A DNA stretch of 64,000 nucleotides, taken from positions 1,674,001 to 1,738,000 of the forward strand of contig DASXDT010000006.1 in NCBI GenBank assembly GCA_036490475.1. Direction: 5' to 3'. This DNA is from Candidatus Tumulicola sp. (GTDB taxonomy: Bacteria; Vulcanimicrobiota; Vulcanimicrobiia; Vulcanimicrobiales; Vulcanimicrobiaceae). The position numbers were made by a program, and so were the translations under genes. The notes beneath the pieces were generated by a model. The model made no database searches. It saw nothing but the letters and a program-made list of their open reading frames with translations, and was not told the DNA's origin. The stretch's first letter is position 1, and each line of letters begins with the position of its first letter. Positions 1-8,533 of this stretch are shown here, piece after piece.

Positions 1-756
1 GGCGTCCACCTCGATGCGTGCGATGATTTCAGCCAATACTTCTCGTAACCGCTCGTTATTGCGCGCGAACATCTCGACCACCGACTGCACCGACACCGGC
101 GGCATGCCCTCGAGACCGACGTCGTAATCGGTGATCAACGACACGTTCACGTAGCACATTTCGAGCTCGCGCGCTAAGTAACTTTCGGGATATTGCGTCA
201 TGTTGATGACTTCCCAGCCCTGGCTTTGATACCACTTCGACTCGGCTCGGGTCGAAAAGCGCGGTCCGGAGATCACCACGACGGTTCCCCGGTCGTGCGT
301 TTCGATGCCGCACCCGCGCAACGCATCCACAGCCAACGGGCGCAGCGTCGGACAATACGGATCGGCGAACGAAACGTGCGTCGTCGGCGGGCCGTCGTAG
401 AACGTGTCGCGACGTCCGCTCGTGCGGTCGACGAGTTGATCGCAAACCACCATGGATCCGGGTGCGACATCGCGATTGAGCGATCCGGAAGCGGTTGGTG
501 CGAGGATCCAGCGTACGCCGAGTTTCTTCATGGCATAGACGTTGGCACGATAGTTCACGGCATGGGGCGGAAAGCGGTGGTGCGCTCCGTGGCGCGCTAA
601 AAAGGCTACGCGCTTTCCGCCGATCGTGCCGATCGAAATGCGATCGCTGGTGGCCCCGTACGGCGTTTCGATCCACGCTTCGTGCGTGTCGTCCATCAGC
701 GAATAAAAACCGGAACCACCAAACACGCCGATGTCGGCGCTCAACGTTTCGTTCAT
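1..756 (-). CDS. mtnP: S-methyl-5'-thioadenosine phosphorylase (3' end outside window)
   Basis: Phosphorolytically cleaves methylthioadenosine to adenine and methylthioribose-1-phosphate in methionine salvage; cytosolic. I translated the minus strand from ATG at 756, preceded by a GGGAG ribosome site, and found 252 codons without a stop to the window edge. The N-terminus has the phosphate-loop pattern GVFGGSGFYS, followed by ARHGAHHRFPPHAVNYRAN, the family signature GPRFSTRAES, and NMTQYPES then TDYD. The TDYD aspartates are the ones that select adenine (MTAP) over hypoxanthine/guanine (PNP) in this family. Members are about 270-290 residues, so roughly 20-40 residues are missing beyond position 1. 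It is divergent from the binding-protein gene at 830. Confidence 0.93.
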   Translation of the reverse strand, partial: MNETLSADIGVFGGSGFYSLMDDTHEAWIETPYGATSDRISIGTIGGKRVAFLARHGAHHRFPPHAVNYRANVYAMKKLGVRWILAPTASGSLNRDVAPGSMVVCDQLVDRTSGRRDTFYDGPPTTHVSFADPYCPTLRPLAVDALRGCGIETHDRGTVVVISGPRFSTRAESKWYQSQGWEVINMTQYPESYLARELEMCYVNVSLITDYDVGLEGMPPVSVQSVVEMFARNNERLREVLAEIIARIEVDA

Positions 757-829
757 TCACTCCCGCAGGCGCTCGGCGCCGTCGGCGGTGTTCGAGGTGG
801 CGCCGTCGTCCCCTCGAACGCTGGCGCCC

Positions 830-2449
830 ATGCGCCGCTACGTGTGGGCCGTACTCGCCTTGCTCGCTGCCGGCTGTTCGGCTCGATCGACGCAGGCCGA
901 AGGCGGACGCCTGCCCTGGACCGTTCCACACGTTCTGCGGATTGGAATTGCGAGCGATCCCGATCGCTTAAACCCGTACCTTTCGGAGATGGACGTCAGT
1001 TACGACATCGCGTCCCTGGTCTATTCGTACCTCATCGTCGCCGATGCGCGCGGCCGTTTGATTGGCGACCTGGCGTTGGCGGTTCCGTCGCGCGCCAACG
1101 GCGGCATTTCACCCGACGGACGCACCTACGTGTACCGCTTGCGCCGTAACGTCATTTGGCACGACGGTGCGCCGTTCACTTCCGCCGACGTTGTCGCGTC
1201 CTGGCGAGCGGTGATGGATCCGCGTAACGATACGTTCGAGCGGGAAGGGTACGACGAAGTTACTTCGATTCGAACGCTCGGCCGGTACGCGATCGCCATT
1301 CGCCTGCGGCGTCGATACCCGCCGTTCGTATCGCGCTTTTTCGCACCGTTGCAAGAGGGTGGCAAACCCATTTTGCCGGCCCACGTCCTGCGGCGCGAAC
1401 GCAGCTTCAACGCCGGTCCACTGTCGAGCGCGCCGGTCGGAACCGGGCCGTTTCGTTTCGTTTCTTGGGCGCGTGGCGATCGCATCGTGCTCGAGCGTTT
1501 CGACCGCTACTTTAAGGGCCGGCCGAAGCTGCAACGCATCGAGCTGACCGTCGTTCCAAACGACCGTTCGTTGGCGCTCGCGCTGCAGACGCACCGTGTC
1601 GACCTCATCGCCGCCGCTTCGCCCGCGTTGTTGCCGGAATATCGTAGCGCCGCGGGCACGGTCGTTTCGACCGCGCCGTGGAATTCGCAAGGCGCGCTGT
1701 TTGCCAACTCGTCGAAGCCGGCGCTGTCCGACTCGCGCGTTCGCCGCTCGATCGCGGACGCAGTGCCGTACGACGAGATACTGCGCGACGTAGCGGGCGG
1801 TTCGTTCCGTCCGGCGCTCGACAGCCTGCCACCCACTGCGATCGGCTACCGGGTCTTTGCTGCGCGCACGCAGCAGCTGGAAAATGCTGCCCGCGAACTC
1901 GACGCGGCGGGATGGCGCATGGGCCCCGACGGAACGCGCCGTCGCGGAGGAACGCGGCTCGATTTGACGTTGGCGACGATTGCCGGCAACGCACAGTTCG
2001 AACGCATCGCGCTGTTGGTTCAGGCATCGTTGCGGCGTGTGGGCATCGACCTGGCGATCCGCACGTATGCCTATAGCACGATCTTCGCCGCGCCGGCCGG
2101 GCCGATTTACGGTGGAACCTACGACTTGGCGCTGTATTCGAATACGCTCAACTGGGATCCGGACGTATATAACTTCGTGGCGTGCGATCGGTGGTATCCG
2201 CGCGGTCAGAACATCTTTCGTTATTGTAATCCGCAACTCGACCAACTCGAGCGCGCCGGCCTGCAAACCGACGACATCGCACGCCGTGCGACGATTTATC
2301 GCGCGGCCGGCCGCATTATTTGGAACGACGTCGCGTACGTTCCGCTGTACGAATCAGACCGCATCGTCGTGCGATCTTCGGATTTGCGCGAGTACCTGCC
2401 CAATCCGACGGCGACGCCGTGGTGGAACGCCTGGCGTTGGGATATGTAA
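830..2449 (+). CDS. ABC transporter solute-binding lipoprotein, peptide/nickel type (SBP_bac_5)
   Basis: Extracytoplasmic binding protein of the oligopeptide/dipeptide family, 539 residues. The ATG at 830 gives a clean lipoprotein signal (MRRYVWAVLALLAAGC), with the lipidated Cys at residue 16. Upstream in-frame starts would add a non-signal-like tail. Family hallmarks include LRIGIASDPDRLNPYLSEMD at the mature N-terminus, DGRTYVYRLRRNVIWHDGAPFTSADVV, and GTGPFRF. No permease or ATPase genes are adjacent, so the translocator must be encoded elsewhere or the protein acts alone. Substrate cannot be told; oligopeptides are the usual ligand. The gene is divergent from the phosphorylase gene, sharing a promoter region of about 75 bp. 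Confidence 0.9.
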   Translation: MRRYVWAVLALLAAGCSARSTQAEGGRLPWTVPHVLRIGIASDPDRLNPYLSEMDVSYDIASLVYSYLIVADARGRLIGDLALAVPSRANGGISPDGRTYVYRLRRNVIWHDGAPFTSADVVASWRAVMDPRNDTFEREGYDEVTSIRTLGRYAIAIRLRRRYPPFVSRFFAPLQEGGKPILPAHVLRRERSFNAGPLSSAPVGTGPFRFVSWARGDRIVLERFDRYFKGRPKLQRIELTVVPNDRSLALALQTHRVDLIAAASPALLPEYRSAAGTVVSTAPWNSQGALFANSSKPALSDSRVRRSIADAVPYDEILRDVAGGSFRPALDSLPPTAIGYRVFAARTQQLENAARELDAAGWRMGPDGTRRRGGTRLDLTLATIAGNAQFERIALLVQASLRRVGIDLAIRTYAYSTIFAAPAGPIYGGTYDLALYSNTLNWDPDVYNFVACDRWYPRGQNIFRYCNPQLDQLERAGLQTDDIARRATIYRAAGRIIWNDVAYVPLYESDRIVVRSSDLREYLPNPTATPWWNAWRWDM

Positions 2450-2459
2450 GGCGATTCCG

Positions 2460-2936
2460 TTAGCGGTTGAAGTCTGACGGTTTCAAATCGTCGAGAAACT
2501 TTTTGAAGCGTGCCATCTCGTTGTCGTTGATCGGGCGCTTGTCGGAGTTGGCTTCTTCCAAAACGATTTTGTCGGATACGAAGATCGGTGCTTGCGCCCG
2601 GAGCGCCAGCGCTATGCCGTCCGACGGACGGGCGTCGATCTCGGAGAGCTCGCCATCCGCGCGCACGACTAACTTCGCAAAGAACGTGGCGTCTTTGATG
2701 TCGTGAATGACGACTTGTTCGAGCCGGGCGTCGAGCGTTTCGAGAATGCTGCGCATCAAGTCGTGCGACAACGGCCGCGGAACCGGAGCGCCTTCGAGCG
2801 CGAGTGCGATCGCGGTCGCCTCGAACGGCCCGATCAGAATAGGAAGATAGTGCGCGCCGTCCATGTCTTTGAGGATTACGACGGGGTCGTGGGTCAGGAG
2901 GTCGATTCCCAGCTTGTCGACCTTCATTTGTCGCAT
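2460..2936 (-). CDS. Bifunctional nuclease family protein (BFN/DUF151)
   Basis: A 158-residue protein of the BFN (DUF151) domain family, named from a plant enzyme with DNase and RNase activity; the bacterial role is poorly known. The domain is recognised by DPVVILKDMDGAHYLPILIG near the start, followed by IALALEG, the central VVIHDIKDATFFAKLVV, and the ARPSDGIALALRAQAPIFV block. Two in-frame ATGs are close together (2936 and 2927) and neither has a good ribosome site; 2936 is used here. Longer versions would run into the antisense of the next gene's start. It is convergent with the binding-protein gene and divergent from ychF. Confidence 0.85.
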   Translation of the reverse strand: MRQMKVDKLGIDLLTHDPVVILKDMDGAHYLPILIGPFEATAIALALEGAPVPRPLSHDLMRSILETLDARLEQVVIHDIKDATFFAKLVVRADGELSEIDARPSDGIALALRAQAPIFVSDKIVLEEANSDKRPINDNEMARFKKFLDDLKPSDFNR

Positions 2937-3039
2937 ACGCGACGTATCCGACAAGCGCGCGACGAGCGCCTCCAAAACGCGTCCGAGCGCAATCCGGTAG
3001 GTCGGCTTACACGAGCGGCCGAACGGAGTTCCCTCCAAT

Positions 3040-4137
3040 ATGGCTCTTTCGTGCGGAATCGTCGGGTTGCCCAACGTCGGCAAATCCACCATTTTCAACG
3101 CGCTTACTCGCTCGGCGCAAGCGCTTGCGGCGAACTATCCGTTTGCGACGATCGAACCCAACATCGGTGAGGTCGCCGTTCCGGACGATCGTTTGACGCA
3201 GCTCGAGCGGCTCGTTTCGGCGCGAAAAGTAGTACCGGCGACGGTGCGTTTTGTCGACATCGCGGGCTTGGTTCGCGGCGCGAGTTCGGGCGAAGGGCTC
3301 GGCAACGCATTCCTCAGCCACGTTCGCGAGACGGATGCGATCGCGATGGTCGTGCGGTGCTTCGAAGACGACAATGTGACGCACGTCGAGGGCCATCCCG
3401 ATCCGCAGCGCGACATCGAGATCATCGAGATCGAGTTGGCGTTGGCCGATCTGGATTCGATGCAGCGCCGCGTTTCGAAGATGGAACGCGAAGCGCGCAA
3501 CGACGTCAAGGCAAGAGCACGCGTGGAAGCGGCCAAACGCCTCGTCGCGGCGCTGGAAGCCGGCACGCCGGCCCGCTCGTTCGCAGAAGGTTCGGTCGAA
3601 CGAGAAATCGCGCACGAGGCGTTTCTGCTGACCGCCAAGCCGTTGCTCTACGTTGCCAACGTCGATGAGTCGCAGGCGGTTGAAGGCTCGGATGCTGCGA
3701 TCGAGGCAGTGCGCCGGCGGGCCGAGGCCGAGGCCGGTCACGCGGTCGTCCTTTCGGGAAAAGTCGAAGCCGAGCTAGCGGGTCTCAGCGAGGACGAGGC
3801 CACTGCGTTTCGCGCCGAGCTGGGGATGCATCGAAGCGGTCTGGACGAGTTGGCCGCCGCGGCCTACGACGTTTTGGGCTTGATGACGTTTCTTACGGCG
3901 GGCGAGAAAGAGGTTCGCGCCTGGACGATCCCGCGCGGCACCAAAGCCCCCGAGGCCGCAGGGCGGATCCACGGCGACATCGAGCGTGGATTTATTCGTG
4001 CCGAAATCGTTTCGTACGACGACTACGTGGAATATCGAACGATGGACGCTATGCGAGCCGCCGGGCTGATTCGCAGCGAGGGTCGCGAGTATGTGATGCG
4101 CGAGGGCGACGTCGTGAACTTCCGATTTAATGTGTGA
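3040..4137 (+). CDS. ychF: Redox-regulated ATPase YchF (Obg-family P-loop NTPase)
   Basis: Universally conserved 365-residue ribosome-associated P-loop protein of the Obg/TRAFAC group that prefers ATP over GTP. The P-loop GLPNVGKST lies at residues 9-17, followed by the switch II region DIAGLVRGASSGEGLGN. A coiled-coil insertion covers roughly residues 130-190 (RRVSKMEREARNDVKARARV). The C-terminal TGS-like domain contains GRIHGDIERGFIRAEI and ends GDVVNFRFNV, the normal YchF terminus. The start follows a GGAG motif about 10 nt upstream. Length and all blocks match the family, so the call is firm. Confidence 0.97.
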   Translation: MALSCGIVGLPNVGKSTIFNALTRSAQALAANYPFATIEPNIGEVAVPDDRLTQLERLVSARKVVPATVRFVDIAGLVRGASSGEGLGNAFLSHVRETDAIAMVVRCFEDDNVTHVEGHPDPQRDIEIIEIELALADLDSMQRRVSKMEREARNDVKARARVEAAKRLVAALEAGTPARSFAEGSVEREIAHEAFLLTAKPLLYVANVDESQAVEGSDAAIEAVRRRAEAEAGHAVVLSGKVEAELAGLSEDEATAFRAELGMHRSGLDELAAAAYDVLGLMTFLTAGEKEVRAWTIPRGTKAPEAAGRIHGDIERGFIRAEIVSYDDYVEYRTMDAMRAAGLIRSEGREYVMREGDVVNFRFNV

Positions 4138-4194
4138 ACAGGTCGTCCGCTCGTTCGAATCTAAGTGAGTTGCGTTGGAGGCTTATAACTGATT

Positions 4195-5454
4195 ATGGCG
4201 ACGCCCACGCGTGAGGTTTCGGTTTTCGGCGATGCTATCGCCTACTTTATGGAGGCGGCGGATCTCCTCGAACTCGACGCCGGAATGCGGCGGATTCTCA
4301 CCATCCCAGCTAGACAAATCATCTTCGCAATCCCGTTTCAACGCGATTCCGGCGAATTCGAAGTGTACACCGGATATCGCGTACAATTTAGCTTCGCGCG
4401 CGGCCCGGCAAAGGGCGGCATTCGTTACCATCCGGGCGTAACGCTCGATGAAGTTACGGCGCTTGCGTTTTGGATGACGTGGAAGTGCGCCGTCGTCGAT
4501 CTGCCGTTCGGCGGCGGTAAAGGCGGAGTCACCTGCGACCCGGGCTCGCTCTCGATGAACGAACTCGAACGAATCACTCGCCGCTATGCGGCCGAACTGG
4601 TCGAAGTTGTGGGACCCGATAAGGACGTCCCGGCGCCCGATGTCAACACGACGCCGCAAATCATGGCGTGGTTCATGGATACGTACTCGATGCACGTTCG
4701 CCAAAACACGCCCGGTGTCGTTACCGGCAAGCCGATCGAAATCGGCGGCTCGCGCGGCCGCGTCGAGGCCACCGGCCGCGGCGTCACGATCTGCGCGCTC
4801 GACGAGATGAACGAGATCGGTTTGCGTCCGGAAGAGGCGCGCATTGCCATTCAAGGCTTCGGAAACGTCGGCCGCTATGCGGCTAAACTGTTTGAGGAGC
4901 GTGGCTGCAAGATCGTCGGCATATCCGACGTTACCGGCGCGTACTACAACGCAGACGGGATTTACATCGGCGGTGCGATGGCGCACGTCGGCCAGCACGG
5001 TACCCTCGAAGGTTTCAAGGGCGGCGATAAAATCACCAACGCCGAGCTGCTCGCGAGCGATTGCGACGTGCTCGTTCCGGCCGCGCTCGAAAAGGTGTTC
5101 ACGGCCGAAACGGCCCCGAAAGTAAAGGCCAAGCTGATCGTCGAGGGCGCTAACGGCCCGACCACGCCGGAAGCCGACCGCATCTTCAAAGAAAAAGGCA
5201 TCACCGTCATTCCCGATATCATGGCGAATGCCGGCGGCGTCACCGTCTCGTATTTCGAGTGGGTGCAAGATCGTATGGGATTTTTCTGGCGCGAGAGCGA
5301 GGTCAATCAGCGTCTAGAAGAAGCGCTGTTGGAGAACCTGCACGAGATTCGCTCCATCGCAAGTTCGCGCAACGCGACGCTACGCACCGCAGCCTACACG
5401 CTGGCAATCGACCGGGTCGTCAAGGCACTCAAGCTGCGCGGCATCTACGCCTAA
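4195..5454 (+). CDS. gdhA: Glu/Leu/Phe/Val dehydrogenase, probable glutamate dehydrogenase
   Basis: Oxidatively deaminates glutamate to 2-oxoglutarate and ammonium (or the reverse), linking carbon and nitrogen metabolism; cytosolic, 419 residues, the size of the short hexameric class. Visible hallmarks are KGGIRYHP (residues 73-80), WMTWKCAVVDLPFGGGKGGV with active-site Lys97 and Lys109, PDVNT, and the dinucleotide-binding turn GFGNVGRYAA near residue 220. A GGAGG ribosome site sits about 15 nt upstream of ATG. Leucine or valine dehydrogenase is less likely, because length and the DLPFGGGKGG context fit GDH. Cofactor preference cannot be read confidently. Confidence 0.93.
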   Translation: MATPTREVSVFGDAIAYFMEAADLLELDAGMRRILTIPARQIIFAIPFQRDSGEFEVYTGYRVQFSFARGPAKGGIRYHPGVTLDEVTALAFWMTWKCAVVDLPFGGGKGGVTCDPGSLSMNELERITRRYAAELVEVVGPDKDVPAPDVNTTPQIMAWFMDTYSMHVRQNTPGVVTGKPIEIGGSRGRVEATGRGVTICALDEMNEIGLRPEEARIAIQGFGNVGRYAAKLFEERGCKIVGISDVTGAYYNADGIYIGGAMAHVGQHGTLEGFKGGDKITNAELLASDCDVLVPAALEKVFTAETAPKVKAKLIVEGANGPTTPEADRIFKEKGITVIPDIMANAGGVTVSYFEWVQDRMGFFWRESEVNQRLEEALLENLHEIRSIASSRNATLRTAAYTLAIDRVVKALKLRGIYA

Positions 5455-5468
5455 ACGCTAAACTCGCA

Positions 5469-5495
5469 TAGGGAGCCTCGTTACGAGGTTCCCTA
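5469..5495. terminator. Bidirectional hairpin between convergent genes
   Basis: A near-perfect 12-bp inverted repeat, TAGGGAGCCTCG / CGAGGTTCCCTA with a TTA loop, lies just past the glutamate dehydrogenase stop and overlaps the stop codon of the convergent SGNH hydrolase gene. One pair is a G-U wobble. There is no strong T-tract on either side, so it may work as a weak terminator or a 3'-end stabiliser for both transcripts. Confidence 0.6.
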
Positions 5496-7166
5496 CAAGA
5501 AGACAAACAGCGGGTACGGGTCGGGATAGCAGTAACGCTTATTGCTGCATCGGGTCCCCTTGTAGGCAGCCTTAACGTCGACCTGTGGGATCTTCGTGCC
5601 GTAATGGCTGTTGATTGTGTCGATGAAGTACGAAGCGAGCAGCGCGTAACCGGTGTTCGACGGATGTAAGCCGTCGAAGCTAACGAGCCCACTGCCGAAG
5701 CCCAGCCCGCAGCACCCATCCGATACATCGATATGGCTGGCCCTCTGGAAGTACGGGTTTTTCGGGTCTCCGCTCGCCACGCCATCGAAGAAGGCCGTGA
5801 CATCGACGAGCGGCGTTTGCGTTTTAGCGGCGGCCTGATTGAGGCCGGTGTTGATGGTGTTGTTCAACGCTTGGATCTTTGCGGCAAACTCGGGCGTTAT
5901 GTAGTACATCCCAAGCCCGCTTCCCGGCTTTCCGTTGTCGAAATCCGGCAGGTTGGGTTTGTCGGGATTGTTTGAGGGATGATCGATCGAATATTGTAAG
6001 GCCGCAAACATGCCTTGCAGGGTAAGGTAGCCGCACGGTTTCGTCAAGCTTCCGGGTGCGCAACCGTTCGGGGTTCCTAGATGATATTTCTCGGTGACGG
6101 TGTGCGCGACGTATTCAGCCGCCTGAAACTCGTTCGTAATTTTTCCCCACACGCAGAAAACGTAGGTTTGGGTGGTTATGCCAAACTGGGGACAAATCTT
6201 ATTTTGGTACTGCGGTAACGCGCTGCGCATAAAGTACGGCGTCAGCAGAATGTTCGGAATGTTGGCAGTCACGACGCGCGCGCCGCTACGCGTCAGCGTC
6301 GTTATCGTCGTTTCGAGATCGCCGGACACTTGACCGACGGTGTTATCGCCTCCTACGAAGCGGCCGCCGGAACCCATATACTTAAGGACGTCGTTCGCGC
6401 CGAGCCAGACGATTGCTAGCGACGGTTTGAGTTTTGCCGCCGCGGCCGTCATCGAGAGATTGGGTCCCATGCCGCGGAAGCCACGTAGGACCGGCCAAAA
6501 CGTGCTGGCCTCCTGATCGACGACGGCGGCGAGTTCGCCGAGGATTCCCGGAAGCGGTTCGCACGTGGTCGACTGCGGTTGCGACAGTGTGTTGGCTTCG
6601 TGCAGGCTGATACCCGGAACCGCCAGGTCGCGAATCGTATTCGAACCCGGGTTCATTCTAACGCGAGCACTATTCTCCAAAAAGTAGCCGTCGGCGTTGA
6701 ATCCGTTGTCGTATTTGCACGGATTCGCTTTAAACATGTTGAAATCGGGCGGATTGACGTCCGGAATGACCTGGTTGTTGATGCCCGGCCCCGCGATCAG
6801 CGGCAGCGGGCTCTTGGCCGGATCGAATTCGCGCGAGATGGCTTCGTCCAAAGGCAAGCCCGAAGCTTGCTCGTCGACGACCGCCCAAAATCCGTTTTCT
6901 TGCGTCGGCGGTATAACCCCCTGATGCGTGAGCGGATTGACGACGTCGGATTGACCAAGCATGCCGTTTGCTTGGTAACCGGCGGTTAGACTGTCGCCGA
7001 CTCCCACGATGTTTGCGAGAATCGGGTTGACGTTGCGTGGTTTCACTTGCCCGGCAGCGTTGGGAATGGGCAGCGCGCTGGTCGTACCCGAGGGCGAACC
7101 GCAGGCGGCCACCGCGCACAACGCGGCGAGGGAAAGAATGCGTCGCGCGGTTGAAGACATCGTCAT
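5493..7166 (-). CDS. SGNH/GDSL-family esterase lipoprotein
   Basis: Secreted serine hydrolase, 557 residues. The ATG at 7166 has GAGG upstream and yields a lipoprotein signal MTMSSTARRILSLAALCAVAAC with Cys22. Block I GVGDSLTAGYQ (Ser59), block III WLGANDVLKYM and the C-terminal DGLHPSNTGYALLA (Asp-x-x-His) supply a complete SGNH catalytic set. It is longer than a minimal SGNH domain (about 200 residues); the inserted region between blocks I and III is rich in Pro and Gly and of unknown role. It follows a secreted protein gene on the same strand by 16 nt and is probably co-transcribed with it. Substrate is unknown; lipid or polysaccharide esters are typical. Confidence 0.88.
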   Translation of the reverse strand: MTMSSTARRILSLAALCAVAACGSPSGTTSALPIPNAAGQVKPRNVNPILANIVGVGDSLTAGYQANGMLGQSDVVNPLTHQGVIPPTQENGFWAVVDEQASGLPLDEAISREFDPAKSPLPLIAGPGINNQVIPDVNPPDFNMFKANPCKYDNGFNADGYFLENSARVRMNPGSNTIRDLAVPGISLHEANTLSQPQSTTCEPLPGILGELAAVVDQEASTFWPVLRGFRGMGPNLSMTAAAAKLKPSLAIVWLGANDVLKYMGSGGRFVGGDNTVGQVSGDLETTITTLTRSGARVVTANIPNILLTPYFMRSALPQYQNKICPQFGITTQTYVFCVWGKITNEFQAAEYVAHTVTEKYHLGTPNGCAPGSLTKPCGYLTLQGMFAALQYSIDHPSNNPDKPNLPDFDNGKPGSGLGMYYITPEFAAKIQALNNTINTGLNQAAAKTQTPLVDVTAFFDGVASGDPKNPYFQRASHIDVSDGCCGLGFGSGLVSFDGLHPSNTGYALLASYFIDTINSHYGTKIPQVDVKAAYKGTRCSNKRYCYPDPYPLFVFL

Positions 7167-7182
7167 CGTAAAGCCTCGAAAC

Positions 7183-8445
7183 TTAGAGTGGGAAATAGCC
7201 CGGCGAACCGATGCCGAACTGAAGTTGCAGCTGCGTCGCTTTAAATCCGCCGACGACCGGTGCGCAGACCGCGGTCGTCTCACATTTGATTGCTTGAATG
7301 CCGTACGAGCCGAGGTTGGTCGAACCACCGCTGTTCAAAACGAGCTGCACGAAACCGTATTTCTCGATACGTTGCGAAACCCCGAGGAAGTATGCGATCA
7401 AGTGCTCGGGATATTGATCGGTCGGCAGATAGTCGCGGGCGCTTTGCGGCTCGAAAAAGAGCTTGGTTCCGCGCGTCGGCGTGTACTCCATATAGAGTAC
7501 GAGCGGTGTTTGCATGCTGTTGAGCGTGTTGGCACCGGCGGTATGCACGAGCCACTGCGCCGCGACGGTGAATGTCATGAACACTTTGGGTGTCTTCATG
7601 AACGGCAGCGTGACCGCGACGGCTTTGTATTGGGCGCTACGCGTTGGGACCGTCGTGTAAACCTGTCCGCCGGGCGGGTTAACCGCGAACGGAACGACGT
7701 CGTTGTCCGCGGTGCCCGACTCCTGTACCACACCGCTGCGCGCGACATAGGATGGGGAAATGACGATCGGGATCGGTTTTTCTTTGCTGCCAAGCACGAA
7801 CAACTTTTGCAACATGAAAACGCCGAACGTATCTTTGGTGCCGACCGCGACGTTTTGCCCGGCACCCGCGCCACATTTATTTCCGCCGCTCAAATCGGCG
7901 CAACCAACCGGGTTTCGGAAACCGGCTAGATAGACCGGCACTTGGCCCGAGTTGAACCCCTGCGGCCAGTGCTGGAGCTGAAACATGCTTGCGACGACGC
8001 GCGTGTAATCGTCGAACTCATACAAGATCGATGCGTCCATGCCGCCCATCAGCCATCGTCTGCCGAAATCGCCGGTGTTGCCGTACGGATATGCCACGGT
8101 GAGATCGGCAAAATAATCCAGGCCTTTGTTGCCCATCGAAATGTGAATCGGATGCTGGCTGACCGGCGGCACCTGCGCCACCGTGTTATCCGGCAGCAAG
8201 CTCCATTTTAGTGCGCCCGGCGATGGCTCGGGCTGCGCCGATTGACGGCGTTGCGCCGCGGCTTCGGCTGCACGTCGCTTTGCTGCTTGGTCCAGCGCGT
8301 GTTCGAGAGCCTGATTGGCCGGTCCGACGATCGAGCTTTCATACACGTCGTCGATGCCGTCGGCGCGTGCCGGAACGTAGACAAACATTGCGGCCACGGC
8401 GACCAAGCCGGCGGTAACGCGAGAAAGCAAGACAGGCATGCGCAT
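7183..8445 (-). CDS. Secreted protein of unknown function, possible outer-membrane beta-barrel
   Basis: A 420-residue protein with a Sec signal peptide (hydrophobic stretch LLSRVTAGLVAVAAMFVYV, likely cleavage after ARA). A short Ala/Gln-rich helix follows (about residues 45-70). The rest is rich in alternating aromatic/hydrophobic strands such as TRVVASMFQLQHWPQGF and YGFVQLVLNSGG, ending GIGSPGYFPL. Two Cys pairs appear (CADLSGGNKC and CETTAVC). The pattern suggests a beta-rich, perhaps porin-like, envelope protein; I do not recognise the family. It precedes the SGNH lipoprotein gene by 16 nt. A second start, ATG at 8439, is equally possible; neither has a clear ribosome site. Confidence 0.7.
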   Translation of the reverse strand: MRMPVLLSRVTAGLVAVAAMFVYVPARADGIDDVYESSIVGPANQALEHALDQAAKRRAAEAAAQRRQSAQPEPSPGALKWSLLPDNTVAQVPPVSQHPIHISMGNKGLDYFADLTVAYPYGNTGDFGRRWLMGGMDASILYEFDDYTRVVASMFQLQHWPQGFNSGQVPVYLAGFRNPVGCADLSGGNKCGAGAGQNVAVGTKDTFGVFMLQKLFVLGSKEKPIPIVISPSYVARSGVVQESGTADNDVVPFAVNPPGGQVYTTVPTRSAQYKAVAVTLPFMKTPKVFMTFTVAAQWLVHTAGANTLNSMQTPLVLYMEYTPTRGTKLFFEPQSARDYLPTDQYPEHLIAYFLGVSQRIEKYGFVQLVLNSGGSTNLGSYGIQAIKCETTAVCAPVVGGFKATQLQLQFGIGSPGYFPL

Positions 8446-8470
8446 CGGGCGGAGGTTGTGTCCGTGCCGC

Positions 8471-8508
8471 TAAAAACCTTTTACCAAGGCGGGCGTGCGC
8501 CCGCCTTG
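8471..8508 (-). terminator. Hairpin terminator downstream of the RND pump gene
   Basis: A perfect 10-bp inverted repeat CAAGGCGGGC / GCCCGCCTTG (8485-8494 and 8499-8508) with a 4-nt loop lies 26 nt beyond the RND gene stop. Reading the minus strand, it is followed after a few bases by a T-run (GGTTTTTA), consistent with Rho-independent termination. Confidence 0.65.
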
Positions 8509-8533
8509 ACGAAAGCTATGTTGATTTCTAAAC

